The notes under the pieces are model-generated. The model made no database searches and was not told the DNA's origin. It saw nothing but the letters and a program-made list of their open reading frames with translations. This document shows, in pieces, positions 46,652-55,148 of a DNA stretch of 64,000 bases (positions are counted from its first letter, which is position 1; every line of letters starts with the position of its first letter). The stretch covers positions 37,157 through 101,156 of the forward strand of contig JAPPOQ010000029.1 of assembly GCA_028817895.1 (NCBI GenBank). The letters run 5' to 3'. The DNA comes from Ahrensia sp. Lineage in GTDB: Bacteria; Pseudomonadota; Alphaproteobacteria; Rhizobiales; Rhizobiaceae. The translations under genes and the position numbers were made by a program.

Positions 46652-47349
46652 TTCTCGCTCCTTTCAGTTGACTTTCTCTGGGCCTCGAATGCCGCCGCCA
46701 GTGCATTGACGGCTTTGTCCAAGCGCTTTCGTGCGAGCTTTTCACCAAGGCTGAACCGGTCCTGTTCGAGCATCGCGACTGCAGCTGCGATCTCCGCAAC
46801 TTCTTTGGCGAAGCGGTCGCTTCGAATGATTTGAAGCGTGCCATTGGGAAGGCTGTTGTGTTGATTGCGCAGTCTCTCCAGGCGCAGCTCATCCTCAAGG
46901 ACTGATCGCTTGCGCGCCTCCTCATGGAGAATGGACGAGGTAGCTTCGGCGATTGCCAGTTTAAGGTGCCGCCTCACGATGTCAGAGACGATGTTGAGAG
47001 TGTCTTGCAGATCGCCGCCCGTACGACCCACCCTGCGATAAGGCTGAAGGTGCTTTATTTCGTCGCGGAGGTTTTCGGCTAGCGACAAAATCCGCGCATT
47101 TAGATCAGCATCCTTCGAGATCTCGACCTCAAAGTGATCTGCTGCATATCTGGCGCTCGAATGGTTGGCATATCCAGCGCATTCAGCGATCTCTTGCATC
47201 GAGAATGATGTGATCTCACGAGCCAGGTAGGCCGCACAGTAGCGTGCATTCACCACCTTCTGCGTCCGTCTGTTGCCCAACAGATGAGCTGGATCCACGT
47301 CAAACAAGTCAGCGGCACGATTGCGAATGATTTCCAGTGCCGCGCTCAT
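46648..47349 (-). CDS. DnaA-C-terminal-like DNA-binding protein (233 aa)
   Basis: Residues 10-75 resemble DnaA domain IV: LFDVDPAHLLGNRRTQKVVN, AAYLAREITSFSMQEIAECA, GYANHSSARYAADHF. The rest is a long coiled coil without an ATPase. It may bind phage DNA at the replication/transposition complex. A second, smaller protein with a similar motif is at 53357-53698. Confidence 0.75.
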   Translation of the reverse strand: MSAALEIIRNRAADLFDVDPAHLLGNRRTQKVVNARYCAAYLAREITSFSMQEIAECAGYANHSSARYAADHFEVEISKDADLNARILSLAENLRDEIKHLQPYRRVGRTGGDLQDTLNIVSDIVRRHLKLAIAEATSSILHEEARKRSVLEDELRLERLRNQHNSLPNGTLQIIRSDRFAKEVAEIAAAVAMLEQDRFSLGEKLARKRLDKAVNALAAAFEAQRKSTERSEK

Positions 47350-47693
47350 GCTGCACCCTCCGGCTGCGGTTCGTCGGCTCTCAAGCGTTCGCGCTCGAAA
47401 TCCAGAACGTGCAGATTCGAACCGGGGCGGAAGACTTCTGTCATGGTTTGCTGTGCAACCTCGGCATCAGTAGCGGAGCTGTCCCGTGCTGCCTCGATAT
47501 TCCACCGCAGTTGACTGATCTGTTCTTCAAGTTCGCGAATGCCAAACACTGCGGCTCGTAACTCCTGACACAGCCAATGCGTCATTTCCGGTTCCAGGGT
47601 GAGACGCTGGTGTTCATACTCTGGCAGCTTCTCGGTCAGCGCTGCGACGGTATCCGAGAGCCGCCATTGATCGGGGTGGATGTGCCGGTTCAT
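47346..47693 (-). CDS. Coiled-coil early protein (115 aa)
   Basis: Helical with heptads in the middle (IRELEEQISQLRWNIEAARD). ATGA overlaps with MuB and the next gene. No family recognised. Confidence 0.62.
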   Translation of the reverse strand: MNRHIHPDQWRLSDTVAALTEKLPEYEHQRLTLEPEMTHWLCQELRAAVFGIRELEEQISQLRWNIEAARDSSATDAEVAQQTMTEVFRPGSNLHVLDFERERLRADEPQPEGAA

Positions 47694-48709
47694 CGAAGCT
47701 CATCCCCTGGACGATTTTCCCACGCTGTCTTGATGTGCTGAAGCTCAACCGGGCGCTCGTCTCCCGCTGCGATGATCGAGGCGAATTGCAGGGTCGCGTC
47801 GATATTGTCCAAACCGCCTGGCTTCTGAGCCAATCCCTGCAAGTACTTGACAGCTCGTTCCTCATCGATCTTCCAAGCCGAGATCAGCTTGTTCACGTCC
47901 TCCTCATAGGGACGTCGTCGCTCTAGCTTTCGAATGATGCGCCGCGTCAACTGCGCCTTGGCCTTGCCCCGGTTTGAGCCGAGTGTTGTGTAAATCTCAT
48001 TATTGCCGACGAGAGCGAGGCCGCATCTGTATTCGTCGCTGAACAAGCGCAACTGGTTGATTGTTTCGTCGGTCAGGTGCTGAGCTTCATCAATGATCAG
48101 CAGACAGGGGGCGCCTCGATTGACAAACCAATCTCCGATTGATCGGGCGAGCCGCGCCGGGTTCGATTGGGTGATCTTGAGGGCCGCAACCAGATCGACC
48201 AGCATCGCATGTGGTGTTTTGATGTGCGGGCTCGCAACGACACGCCATGCATGCGGATTGATCTCGCAGTAACGTTTGCAACTATCCGTTTTTCCCAAAC
48301 CCGCGTTCAGTGTGATAACCACCACCTTCGACATCTGGTGGGCGAGCATCAGGACATCGCTGACCTCGCGGGAGATTCGCATGTCGATAAATCCCGGCTT
48401 CATAGCCAGTGAGGTCGAGAGCGCCAGCGCTTCGGACAGTCCGTCAAGCCAAGTACCGATCTTGCGGTTTATCTCGTCGAGGCGCCCGGGATATTTCCCA
48501 GCCAACCAAGGGCTGAAAGTCCCCAACGGCACGTCCGACTTGCGCGCCACGTCACTCTTGGACCATCGGTTGCGAAGCGCGCTCTCACGCACTCTGGCAG
48601 TCAAAATGCGCCAACGCTTCACATCACGGTCAGAGCGCCCCTCGCGTGTGTCGTCTGCCTCCGGCTCCTGACCCTGTTCTTGCCAGGTTGTCATATCGAA
48701 ACGGCTCAT
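47690..48709 (-). CDS. MuB-like AAA+ target-DNA activator
   Basis: 339 residues. An N-terminal HTH (RNRWSKSDVARKSDVPLGTF) is followed by an AAA+ domain with Walker A NAGLGKTDSCKRY and Walker B CLLIIDEAQHLTDE, sensor LALVGNNEIY. MuB-type proteins bind target DNA, stimulate the transposase and give target immunity. Lies 79 bp after the transposase with a hairpin between. Confidence 0.93.
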   Translation of the reverse strand: MSRFDMTTWQEQGQEPEADDTREGRSDRDVKRWRILTARVRESALRNRWSKSDVARKSDVPLGTFSPWLAGKYPGRLDEINRKIGTWLDGLSEALALSTSLAMKPGFIDMRISREVSDVLMLAHQMSKVVVITLNAGLGKTDSCKRYCEINPHAWRVVASPHIKTPHAMLVDLVAALKITQSNPARLARSIGDWFVNRGAPCLLIIDEAQHLTDETINQLRLFSDEYRCGLALVGNNEIYTTLGSNRGKAKAQLTRRIIRKLERRRPYEEDVNKLISAWKIDEERAVKYLQGLAQKPGGLDNIDATLQFASIIAAGDERPVELQHIKTAWENRPGDELR

Positions 48710-48736
48710 CTAGTCTTCCTTTGCTTTGAAACTTGG

Positions 48737-48763
48737 GCGGCGCCTCTGCGCCGCTTCTTTTTT
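48737..48763 (+). terminator. Intrinsic terminator on the plus strand between transposase and MuB genes
   Basis: GCGGCGC-CTCT-GCGCCGC followed by TTCTTTTTT on the plus strand, a classical layout. In the direction of the genes (minus) the hairpin is preceded by A's and not followed by T's, so it should not stop early transcription. It would stop antisense transcripts. Confidence 0.6.
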
Positions 48764-48788
48764 GGTTCACGCAAAACTCATCATCGGG

Positions 48789-50681
48789 TCACTCATCTCG
48801 TCCGCCCGCGACCAGTCGCAGACCACGTGAGAAGGCTTCCTCGAATTCTTGATTGTCAGGTTCCGGCTCGAAATCCGCGTTCACAGCCACGGCCAGGCGT
48901 TTGATCTTTGGCGTAACCGGATCCGGCTCTTTCGGCATTTTGCCACTGCCATACAGCTCACCGAGCCGCTCAGGCTGCATTGCGGTCTCAAGGTCACGGG
49001 CCTTGCGTGTCAGCTTCACCAACTGGTTGACATTGCGCGCATGCTTGCGTGACGCGTCAATGTCGTAAAAGCCCGCATCCTCCACGCAGTCCGCATCGCA
49101 GATGAAGCGATCGTCAATATCGTAAACACGGATCCCCGAATGCAACGCATCGGGATCGAAGCGAATGACTGCATCGCGGCCCGCATGAGCGTTGAGCGGT
49201 TGCGCCCAATATCGATTGCCCTGGAAGTGGATTTCGCCAGAGCCTGGGCGACAGCGTATTTTTTCAGCAGCCAGAAGCCACAAGGAACGCTGGCTGTCCG
49301 TTGGCCAGCGCACGATGGCGTCAGCATAGCTTGCTTCAAAGGTCTCGTCGAAACTGCGGCCCTTGGCTGTTTCCGTCCGACGGCCAGTCTGCGCATTGTG
49401 CGCCGCGATCTCCTGGTCGACCAGCTGACGGAAGACGTCGATCGGGACGGCGGCGCTGCCGTAATTTTCTGGCTTCGCATCCGGCGCATTACCGGTATAG
49501 GCGCCCGCGCAGACTGGGTTTTTCGCGATCCGCTCCGCGAGCTCACGGAAGGCCCGTTCAATCGGCTTGGACTGACCGTGTCCCGGTTGTGCCCAATGAA
49601 TGGCGACACCAAGCGACTTCAGCAGGCCATTCGGGTCTTCATCGCGAACCTTGAACCGGAAGCGGTTTCTGATACCGCCCGTGATCCACTTCGAGGCAAA
49701 GGCGCGACCATTGTCCAGCGTTACGTGCTCAGGAATACCATAGCGGGTCACCAGATCGCCGAAGGTCAGGCGGACAATTTCCTTGTTCTCACTTTCACTG
49801 ATCCGCCATGCGACGATCTTGCGTGAATAAAGGTCCTGGATGGCAATCAAATGGGGGCGCTCAATGCGACCGTCCTCCCAACGCACAAAGACATCGCAAC
49901 GATGACCATCAACATTGACGGCTTCCATTGCATGCAGGCTGCTAACACTGCGCCGTTGCGCCGGAAACAGCATCCGAGCGGCGTCTCGCCCCTTGCGTGC
50001 CAGGATTTGGATGGCTTTGGGCACCTCGGCCTCAAGCCTGCGTCTTAATGTGCGGTGGGTAGGAAAGTCACCCCAGCCCCGCATTTCGGCAGCCTCTTCA
50101 GCGCGCCTGATACACACCGAAAGAACGGCTCCATCTGGCCGAAGAAAATCAGATTTAATCGCCGCCCATGCTTCAGGGTGGATGTCGCTGCGCTCGCGGG
50201 CTGCGCGCTGCTTGGGAGCGAGCATGGGAAGCCACTGATTGCGCGGTCGGTCAGCGACGACCTTGCGCCAATTGTGAATGGCTCTCTCCGACACGCCAAA
50301 GGTTGCAACAGCACTCTGAACGGCGGCGGTGATCGTCAATCCCGAGGAAACCAGCGTTTCGACCATATCGAGAACGTTGGCGCGATCTTCGCAAGCTTGT
50401 TTTTGCGCCTTTGAGAGCCTTTCAAAGGCGTCCCAATCCACGATTGAAGGCGAATTCTGTTGCCGGTCTGACCTGTGCAGCACAACCAGTTGCGCCGACT
50501 TCGGCAGAAGGTCGCGATGAAACTCTGTGACAGGTCGGCCGGCCGTCTTGCGTTGACGCGTCTTGCCGTCTGCTTCGAACCAGCCCTGCCGCCTCGCATA
50601 GGCGGAAAGCCCCCGAACCGACCTTGGCAGTTCCGCCGACCCCATCGCGGCGATCTGCTGCAGTGTGAGCCACTCAGCCAC
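48789..50681 (-). CDS. Mu-type DDE transposase (MuA-like)
   Basis: 630 residues. N-terminal DNA-binding domain WLTLQQIAAMGSAELPRSVR, then HTH regions. The catalytic core has D258 (AVNVDGHRCDVFVRW), D323 (TLDNGRAFASKWITGG) and E375 (GQSKPIERAFRE), closely parallel to MuA D269-D336-E392. C-terminal beta barrel and tail interact with MuB. It should act on the L and R sites described here. Confidence 0.96.
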   Translation of the reverse strand: MAEWLTLQQIAAMGSAELPRSVRGLSAYARRQGWFEADGKTRQRKTAGRPVTEFHRDLLPKSAQLVVLHRSDRQQNSPSIVDWDAFERLSKAQKQACEDRANVLDMVETLVSSGLTITAAVQSAVATFGVSERAIHNWRKVVADRPRNQWLPMLAPKQRAARERSDIHPEAWAAIKSDFLRPDGAVLSVCIRRAEEAAEMRGWGDFPTHRTLRRRLEAEVPKAIQILARKGRDAARMLFPAQRRSVSSLHAMEAVNVDGHRCDVFVRWEDGRIERPHLIAIQDLYSRKIVAWRISESENKEIVRLTFGDLVTRYGIPEHVTLDNGRAFASKWITGGIRNRFRFKVRDEDPNGLLKSLGVAIHWAQPGHGQSKPIERAFRELAERIAKNPVCAGAYTGNAPDAKPENYGSAAVPIDVFRQLVDQEIAAHNAQTGRRTETAKGRSFDETFEASYADAIVRWPTDSQRSLWLLAAEKIRCRPGSGEIHFQGNRYWAQPLNAHAGRDAVIRFDPDALHSGIRVYDIDDRFICDADCVEDAGFYDIDASRKHARNVNQLVKLTRKARDLETAMQPERLGELYGSGKMPKEPDPVTPKIKRLAVAVNADFEPEPDNQEFEEAFSRGLRLVAGGRDE

Positions 50682-50871
50682 GCCGTGCCTCGCGTGTCGC
50701 TTCGATGATTGTTGGGCGATGCTGCTTCAGGAAGCGCAGTGAACGAACGGCTTCCTCCAGCTGACGCGCCAAAAGATCGGTATGCGCTTTGTTGTGATGC
50801 AGCTTGTCCGCGTTGCGTTGAGCCGTCTCCACGGCAGATATCTGGCTTTCAATCGAAATCTTGGACTTCAC
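50674..50871 (-). CDS. Small early protein (65 aa), helical
   Basis: Lysine- and glutamine-rich helix (SKISIESQISAVETAQRNAD). Overlaps the upstream gene by ATGA and the transposase by 8 bases. No family recognised. Confidence 0.6.
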   Translation of the reverse strand: MKSKISIESQISAVETAQRNADKLHHNKAHTDLLARQLEEAVRSLRFLKQHRPTIIEATREARRG

Positions 50872-51221
50872 GAGGCGGCCCTCTTCACCCAGTACCGAAC
50901 TGTCGAGCCAGAAACAGTCTCAAGGCGAAAGCCGTCCCCTTCGCGGGCGATGACCCAGCCCGCGATGGCCAGTGAATGGTTCATCTGCTCAACGGTATCG
51001 GCAACACGGATCTGTGTTTCCGGCTTCACCAGACGTGCGAAACGGTCCACAACACGCTGAAGCTTTTCGAATGGCGTGGCCTGCGCTCCGCCGATGCACA
51101 GTGTCGTCAATATGTTCAGCTTGACGGCATTGTTGCCAAAAACGTCGGCCAATTGGTCCATGGGCAGCGGACCTTGAAGCGCCTGGCCACAGAGAGGGCA
51201 GGGCATCAAAGAACTGCTCAT
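50868..51221 (-). CDS. Early protein with N-terminal CxxC knuckle (117 aa)
   Basis: Starts MSSSLMPCPLCGQALQGPL with one CxxC pair. The C-terminal half (MNHSLAIAGWVIAREGDGFR) resembles a small beta domain. Coupled to both neighbours by ATGA. Function unknown. Confidence 0.62.
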   Translation of the reverse strand: MSSSLMPCPLCGQALQGPLPMDQLADVFGNNAVKLNILTTLCIGGAQATPFEKLQRVVDRFARLVKPETQIRVADTVEQMNHSLAIAGWVIAREGDGFRLETVSGSTVRYWVKRAAS

Positions 51222-51682
51222 CGCGCCCTCCGCTTTGGAGGCATCATTCGATTGCGAAGTCTGCGAATGCGAGCGGTGTTGAGGTCGCGCTCGTGAACCG
51301 CAAGGCCGATCTCGGCAAATCGCGCATCGGCACCGTCAATGGCAAGCATGCCCTCATCTGAAACAACGAAGTCCCAAAGCCAGGACGCGCCCGTGGCGCG
51401 CACAAATGCCTTGAACCGGATCAGGCTGATGTTGTGGGACGTCTTTGCAGCGCTTGTATAGGCGTTCAGCGTGTCAACACTCACCCGCTCGCCCAGCGCC
51501 CGCGACATGCCTTCGGCAATCACATCGCGTGGGAGGTCGCTTTGATCGATTGCGCGGCTCATCGCGAGCGCCAGCCGGGAGGGAAAGGTTGCATGGCGCT
51601 GCGCACCCGCTTTTGCCCTGGACGGGAAGCGGCGCCGCTCAAAGGCGTCATGTTGATCGGGATGCGATGTGGTGCGCGTCAT
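51218..51682 (-). CDS. Early protein, 154 aa, unknown
   Basis: ATG 51682 overlaps the end of the upstream gene. The central part (LALAMSRAIDQSDLPRDVIA, then LNAYTSAAKTSHNISLIRFK, FVRATGASWLWDFVV) looks like a helical DNA-binding or regulatory fold known to me only as unnamed early proteins of Rhodobacter-type transposable phages. Confidence 0.65.
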   Translation of the reverse strand: MTRTTSHPDQHDAFERRRFPSRAKAGAQRHATFPSRLALAMSRAIDQSDLPRDVIAEGMSRALGERVSVDTLNAYTSAAKTSHNISLIRFKAFVRATGASWLWDFVVSDEGMLAIDGADARFAEIGLAVHERDLNTARIRRLRNRMMPPKRRAR

Positions 51683-51683
51683 G

Positions 51684-51953
51684 TCAGGCCGTGCCTTCCA
51701 GTTCACGACGCTTTGACCGCGCTGCCAGCCGGGAGCGACGTACGTCACGCAGATACTCCATGCGCCTGCCACTCTTGCGTATCAAGCGCACGGCGTCGGC
51801 CTGATTGTGACAACTCTGAATGCTGTCGAGCAGCCTTTTGGTGTCGCGCTGCAACTCCCGGGGAAACAGCGTGCTGCAGCCCAAGCAGAACGGCCACTCC
51901 ACCACACGCGGCTCCCCGCATTCAGGGACACAGCAGAAGAGGCGATCAGTCAT
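51684..51953 (-). CDS. Small zinc-knuckle early protein (89 aa)
   Basis: CCVPECGEPRVVEWPFCLGC gives four or five cysteines suited to a zinc site, then a basic helical tail (SRLAARSKRREL). Overlaps ParB-like gene by ATGA. Function unknown. Confidence 0.65.
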   Translation of the reverse strand: MTDRLFCCVPECGEPRVVEWPFCLGCSTLFPRELQRDTKRLLDSIQSCHNQADAVRLIRKSGRRMEYLRDVRRSRLAARSKRRELEGTA

Positions 51954-52882
51954 TGCTCGTCTCCTTCGAGGTAGTCTTCGAGGTCGATTTGCCCCCCCCC
52001 GGTTTTGGCATTGGCCGCGCGGGTTGCCTCGCGCTTGGCCTGACGCTCTTCCTCAAGCTTCAGCCGGGCCGTCATTTCAGCCACAGCTTCGCGCTTCTGA
52101 GCGAGGTTCAGACGGGAGAACGCATCCAAAGAGGCTTGATAGCGGCGCTGGATCAGCGGCAGAGGGGCGGGCTTGTTGGCAAAGGCATCAAGCACCTTTT
52201 GAGCGTCGCCCTCGGCTTCCTTCAGCGCGCCGACCAGCATGTGCCGCTGCGCCGAGGTCAGGTCGCAGAATTTGAGCAGCATCGACTGATTGTCGGCAAT
52301 CTGCGGATAGGTGGTGCGCAATGCGGTGCGCAGTTCGCCGTAGATATGCAGGGCGATGCGGTTCAGATTGCGAATTGTTCGTTCCGAAAGCCCCAGCTTC
52401 TCCGCGCAATACTGCGAAAACCCAGCCGCCGTCTCGGCTGTAATGATGTCCATAGGAGACAATTCGGCAAACTTTGCCGAATTGAAAAATTCCGGGTTTC
52501 CCCGCCTGATCTCGCCGTGCTTTTCCTCCCAGGCGTGACGGTAAAATTGCACCGAAACCGCACGGTCCAACACCGACAGTTCGTTGCGGAACACATTCTC
52601 CGTCACTTCCGCAAGCGCAGCATCCGTTCTGTCGCCCTTGAAGACGACACAGTCGATCTCGGCTTCTTCCAGCTGCTGCATCGCACGATAGCGATGCGCC
52701 CCCGCCACCAGCGTGTAGGGCTTTTTGCCGTTCGGGGTGGACCGAACAAGGATCGGCGTCAGCAACCCATGCTCGACAATCGAGGCATTGATCGCAACAG
52801 CATGATCCTCATCCACCAGCCGTGACCGGTCAGTCGGAACCTCGATCTTGTCCATGGGGATGGATTTGAACAAAGTGCTCAT
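51950..52882 (-). CDS. ParB/Spo0J-like protein of the phage early region
   Basis: 310 residues. The ParB nuclease-like domain has GLLTPILVRSTPNGKKPYTL, LVAGAHRYRAMQ (box II) and VTENVFRNELSVLDRAV. Next comes an HTH (YCAEKLGLSERTIRNLNRIA) and an alanine-rich, basic C-terminus. No ParA partner or parS site is seen nearby, so a role other than partition is likely, for example in transposition or transcription control. Confidence 0.85.
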   Translation of the reverse strand: MSTLFKSIPMDKIEVPTDRSRLVDEDHAVAINASIVEHGLLTPILVRSTPNGKKPYTLVAGAHRYRAMQQLEEAEIDCVVFKGDRTDAALAEVTENVFRNELSVLDRAVSVQFYRHAWEEKHGEIRRGNPEFFNSAKFAELSPMDIITAETAAGFSQYCAEKLGLSERTIRNLNRIALHIYGELRTALRTTYPQIADNQSMLLKFCDLTSAQRHMLVGALKEAEGDAQKVLDAFANKPAPLPLIQRRYQASLDAFSRLNLAQKREAVAEMTARLKLEEERQAKREATRAANAKTGGGQIDLEDYLEGDEQ

Positions 52883-52913
52883 TGCTCACCGCCAGCCGCA
52901 GAGGAAATATCAG

Positions 52914-53360
52914 ATGGATTGGGACCGGGCTGCGGACGCAACTTTGCGCGCATGCGATCCGCTCTTAGAACGGCTTCAAGATGTGGGTTTGGAGAGGGTT
53001 TTGGATGTCTGCTCCCGCTGGGGGAAAGAACGCGTTCTTGAATATCGCTACGCCTGCAAAAGCGATATCGGGAGGCTGCTCCTCGCGTCACCCAATCGCC
53101 GCGACCAACTGCTTGACAACCTTCCGGAAGAGGAGCGGATAATTCAGCTGATCCTTGCCTGCCACCATGTTCGGGCTGGATACGCCCTACTGACAACCGT
53201 TTCGTCATTCGCACTGAGCGACGGACCGTCCCCGCGAAAATCGAAACAATACGCTCAACAAGCCGGTCGAGCCGCCTGGAGCCTGTTGTCAGCATTTCCA
53301 CCCCTCTGGCCGTTTGATGATGGAGAGGATCCGTTTGCAGAGGGATTGAACGAAATCTAG
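52914..53360 (+). CDS. Plus-strand gene inside the early operon, unknown (148 aa)
   Basis: ATG 52914 has a strong AGAGGA site 8 bases upstream. The protein (MDWDRAADATLRACDPLLER, then YRYACKSDIGRLLLASPNRR) is helical and well balanced in composition, unlike the arginine- and proline-rich minus-strand frame over the same bases. It diverges from the ParB-like gene with a 31-bp gap and overlaps the end of the next early gene by 4 bases. No family recognised; likely a cargo gene. Confidence 0.65.
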   Translation: MDWDRAADATLRACDPLLERLQDVGLERVLDVCSRWGKERVLEYRYACKSDIGRLLLASPNRRDQLLDNLPEEERIIQLILACHHVRAGYALLTTVSSFALSDGPSPRKSKQYAQQAGRAAWSLLSAFPPLWPFDDGEDPFAEGLNEI

Positions 53361-53698
53361 CCATGGGAGCGCCGCTCCTCCCCGGTTGGCGAACCGTTAA
53401 CGGCGCGCTCATAGGCCCGTGCGAAACCCGGGTCGATCAGCCTTTGATCAACTGTTTTCAGCGAGTAGAAGACGCGCGCTCTGGACCGGCCGGTCTCGCT
53501 GGCGATTTGCCGCTGGGGCCAGTTCAGGACACGGCGCATCATGTGAACGGCGATCTGGCGTGCCAGGGCAGCGTCAAACCACTGATGCGGCGGCTCCTCA
53601 ATTATCTCGATGGAGAGATGAGGGAAAAATCGCTGCGCAGCCGCAAGGCAGGCGTACCAGTCGATCGAGAAGTTGGTTGTACGAACAAGAGCGCTCAC
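53357..53698 (-). CDS. Small DnaA-C-like HTH protein (113 aa)
   Basis: The C-terminal half MMRRVLNWPQRQIASETGRS, RARVFYSLKTVDQRL resembles the DnaA domain IV helix-turn-helix. N-terminal half holds WYACLAAAQRFFPHLSIE. Coupled upstream by ATGA; ends against the plus-strand gene. Confidence 0.68.
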   Translation of the reverse strand: MSALVRTTNFSIDWYACLAAAQRFFPHLSIEIIEEPPHQWFDAALARQIAVHMMRRVLNWPQRQIASETGRSRARVFYSLKTVDQRLIDPGFARAYERAVNGSPTGEERRSHG

Positions 53699-53892
53699 AA
53701 CAACGGCCCTTCAAAGACTGACCGCCTCGCGGTGGTGTTGTCGCTGGATCGCCTCCGCGCAATCTTCGGCCCGTATGACTCGGCTATCTCCAGCTCGGCC
53801 AAACGTTGGTCGATCCTGTTGAGCTGAACATTCATCTGCCGGACGATCTCACTCAGCTCTTCACAGGCGTTGTCGGGTAGGGTGATGCTCAT
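53695..53892 (-). CDS. Small coiled-coil early protein (65 aa)
   Basis: MSITLPDNACEELSEIVRQM and LNRIDQRLAELEIAESYG form a helix with a basic tail. Starts at ATGA overlapping the Ner stop and ends at ATGA overlapping the next start. No family recognised. Confidence 0.6.
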   Translation of the reverse strand: MSITLPDNACEELSEIVRQMNVQLNRIDQRLAELEIAESYGPKIARRRSSDNTTARRSVFEGPLL

Positions 53893-54245
53893 TCGGCTGC
53901 CTCCAGCGAAGATGTGTCCGCAAAACCGCGTGCCTTGGACAAATTCGCTGTCCTTCCAGCGCCGCCCTTTCGGCGTTGCGCCATGGTGGGTGGGCGCTCA
54001 TAGTTTTCCGGTGGTTGAGGGTCGAGACGATGGCCGATCGCGTCAAAGCGCTCAGGAAAAAGCGTTTCCGGCGTCATATCGAGAGCATCCGCCAGAGCTT
54101 CTTCCGCAGCCTTGTTCGGGTTGCGCAGCGCATCGCTCGCTGATCCGCGGGGCAGGCCATAGGATCGGTCCACATCGGCCAACCGAAAGCCGGCTGAGAA
54201 CAAGGCGCTTTTGATCTTGGCAGCCCGCTCAATCGGGTCCATCAT
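53889..54245 (-). CDS. ner: Ner-like transcriptional regulator
   Basis: 118 residues from ATG 54245 with AGGAG 7 bases upstream. The HTH (KIKSALFSAGFRLADVDRSY, GLPRGSASDALRN) and following AEEALADALDMTPETLFPER match Mu Ner, which turns down early transcription. A C-terminal tail of about 40 residues (RPPTMAQRRKGGAGR) is an extra. First gene of the early operon, as in Mu. Confidence 0.85.
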   Translation of the reverse strand: MMDPIERAAKIKSALFSAGFRLADVDRSYGLPRGSASDALRNPNKAAEEALADALDMTPETLFPERFDAIGHRLDPQPPENYERPPTMAQRRKGGAGRTANLSKARGFADTSSLEAAE

Positions 54246-54328
54246 CAACTCCTGAAAGGGAGGCTCTGACCAGCCTCCCTTTCTCAAATCATGTCTTTCC
54301 GTCGATATGGACGATATACAAAATTTTA
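54246..54328. promoter_or_regulatory. Divergent early/repressor control region
   Basis: Eighty-three AT-rich bases between ner (minus) and the repressor (plus). Contains the repeat GTCGATATG-GACGATATA and the palindromes AAAATTTT and, just inside the repressor gene, GTTGCAAC. Early promoter and operators are expected here; individual boxes cannot be fixed by eye. Confidence 0.55.
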
Positions 54329-54790
54329 ATGGTTGCAACACAAAAAATTGGTGGTACTGCGAAAATTTTTGATCCCCTCGGGGCCATAAGCGATCGAATT
54401 CGGCATGTTGTTGGGTCTTTGGGGACGCAGCAAAGGCTGTCTGATCTCACGGGACTCTCGCTTGGCACCATATCCACCTACTCGAAAGACTGTTCTTCAG
54501 CAAAATTGGAGAACCTACAAAAAATTGCCGATGCCGGAGACGTCTCCATCGAATGGCTTTTGACAGGTGTGGAGGCGGCCGAGCAGGTCATTGACGCTGA
54601 AAGTGACACCAAACCTCGCGATGGCGCTGGTGAAGTCGATTGGGAAGTTTGGGAGCGCGCCTACCAGCTCACCAGCGAATGGGAGCGCATGATGTATGAG
54701 CGCGGGGAAGGGCGAATGCATATCGAAGACACTGTTCGCATGGCTCGCATGCACTACGATCGACTTCTGCGGGAAAAAAGCAAAGAGTAG
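54329..54790 (+). CDS. XRE-type phage repressor (c-like)
   Basis: 153 residues. HTH at about 27-55 (TQQRLSDLTGLSLGTISTYS) and the LENLQKIADAGDVSIEWLL helix typical of CI/XRE repressors. The second half is acidic and lacks a LexA-type Ser-Lys protease site, so RecA-driven self-cleavage is not expected. No ribosome site is visible upstream of ATG 54329; the message may be leaderless. Confidence 0.85.
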   Translation: MVATQKIGGTAKIFDPLGAISDRIRHVVGSLGTQQRLSDLTGLSLGTISTYSKDCSSAKLENLQKIADAGDVSIEWLLTGVEAAEQVIDAESDTKPRDGAGEVDWEVWERAYQLTSEWERMMYERGEGRMHIEDTVRMARMHYDRLLREKSKE

Positions 54791-54902
54791 CCATGGTCGA
54801 TTCTGCTAAATGCGCGCGCCTACAGTGTTCCAGATTCGGCGTGCTGTGTGGTGGTTTTGTAATGCGACAAGCTCTGCAACCTCAGGTTACAGTGGCACGG
54901 TG

Positions 54903-55148
54903 ATGCACCACCTAGCCCCCGATCATGATGAAACGTTTCGTCTGGGTGTGCCGCTTGATGAGCGCTTCGATCGGTTCACCGATCTTGTCGACAAGACGGG
55001 GTTGCAGGCGTTTGTGAACCTGCAGTCGCACAAACTCTTCGGAGTGTCCTACACTTCACCGCTCACCGCGGATCAACGTGACCAATTGATGGAGAGTTGC
55101 AAAAGGTTCTTGGTCGAGAGCGCTCTGGGGATCAGCAGGATCGCATGA
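54903..55148 (+). CDS. Small protein of unknown function (81 aa)
   Basis: ATG 54903 to TGA 55148, soluble (DETFRLGVPLDERFDRFTDL). An earlier start at 54810 adds a less convincing segment. The stop overlaps the start of the PAS-like gene (ATGA), indicating a two-gene unit downstream of the repressor. Confidence 0.5.
   Translation: MHHLAPDHDETFRLGVPLDERFDRFTDLVDKTGLQAFVNLQSHKLFGVSYTSPLTADQRDQLMESCKRFLVESALGISRIA

Noticed and set aside
51434..52825. Plus-strand 463-codon frame across the ParB-like and neighbouring early genes
   Set aside because: It spans several well supported minus-strand genes that overlap by ATGA; no domain pattern on the plus strand.
52879..53412. Minus-strand 177-codon frame opposite the plus-strand gene at 52914
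   Set aside because: Arginine-, serine- and proline-rich without domain pattern; the plus frame has a better ribosome site and protein-like composition.
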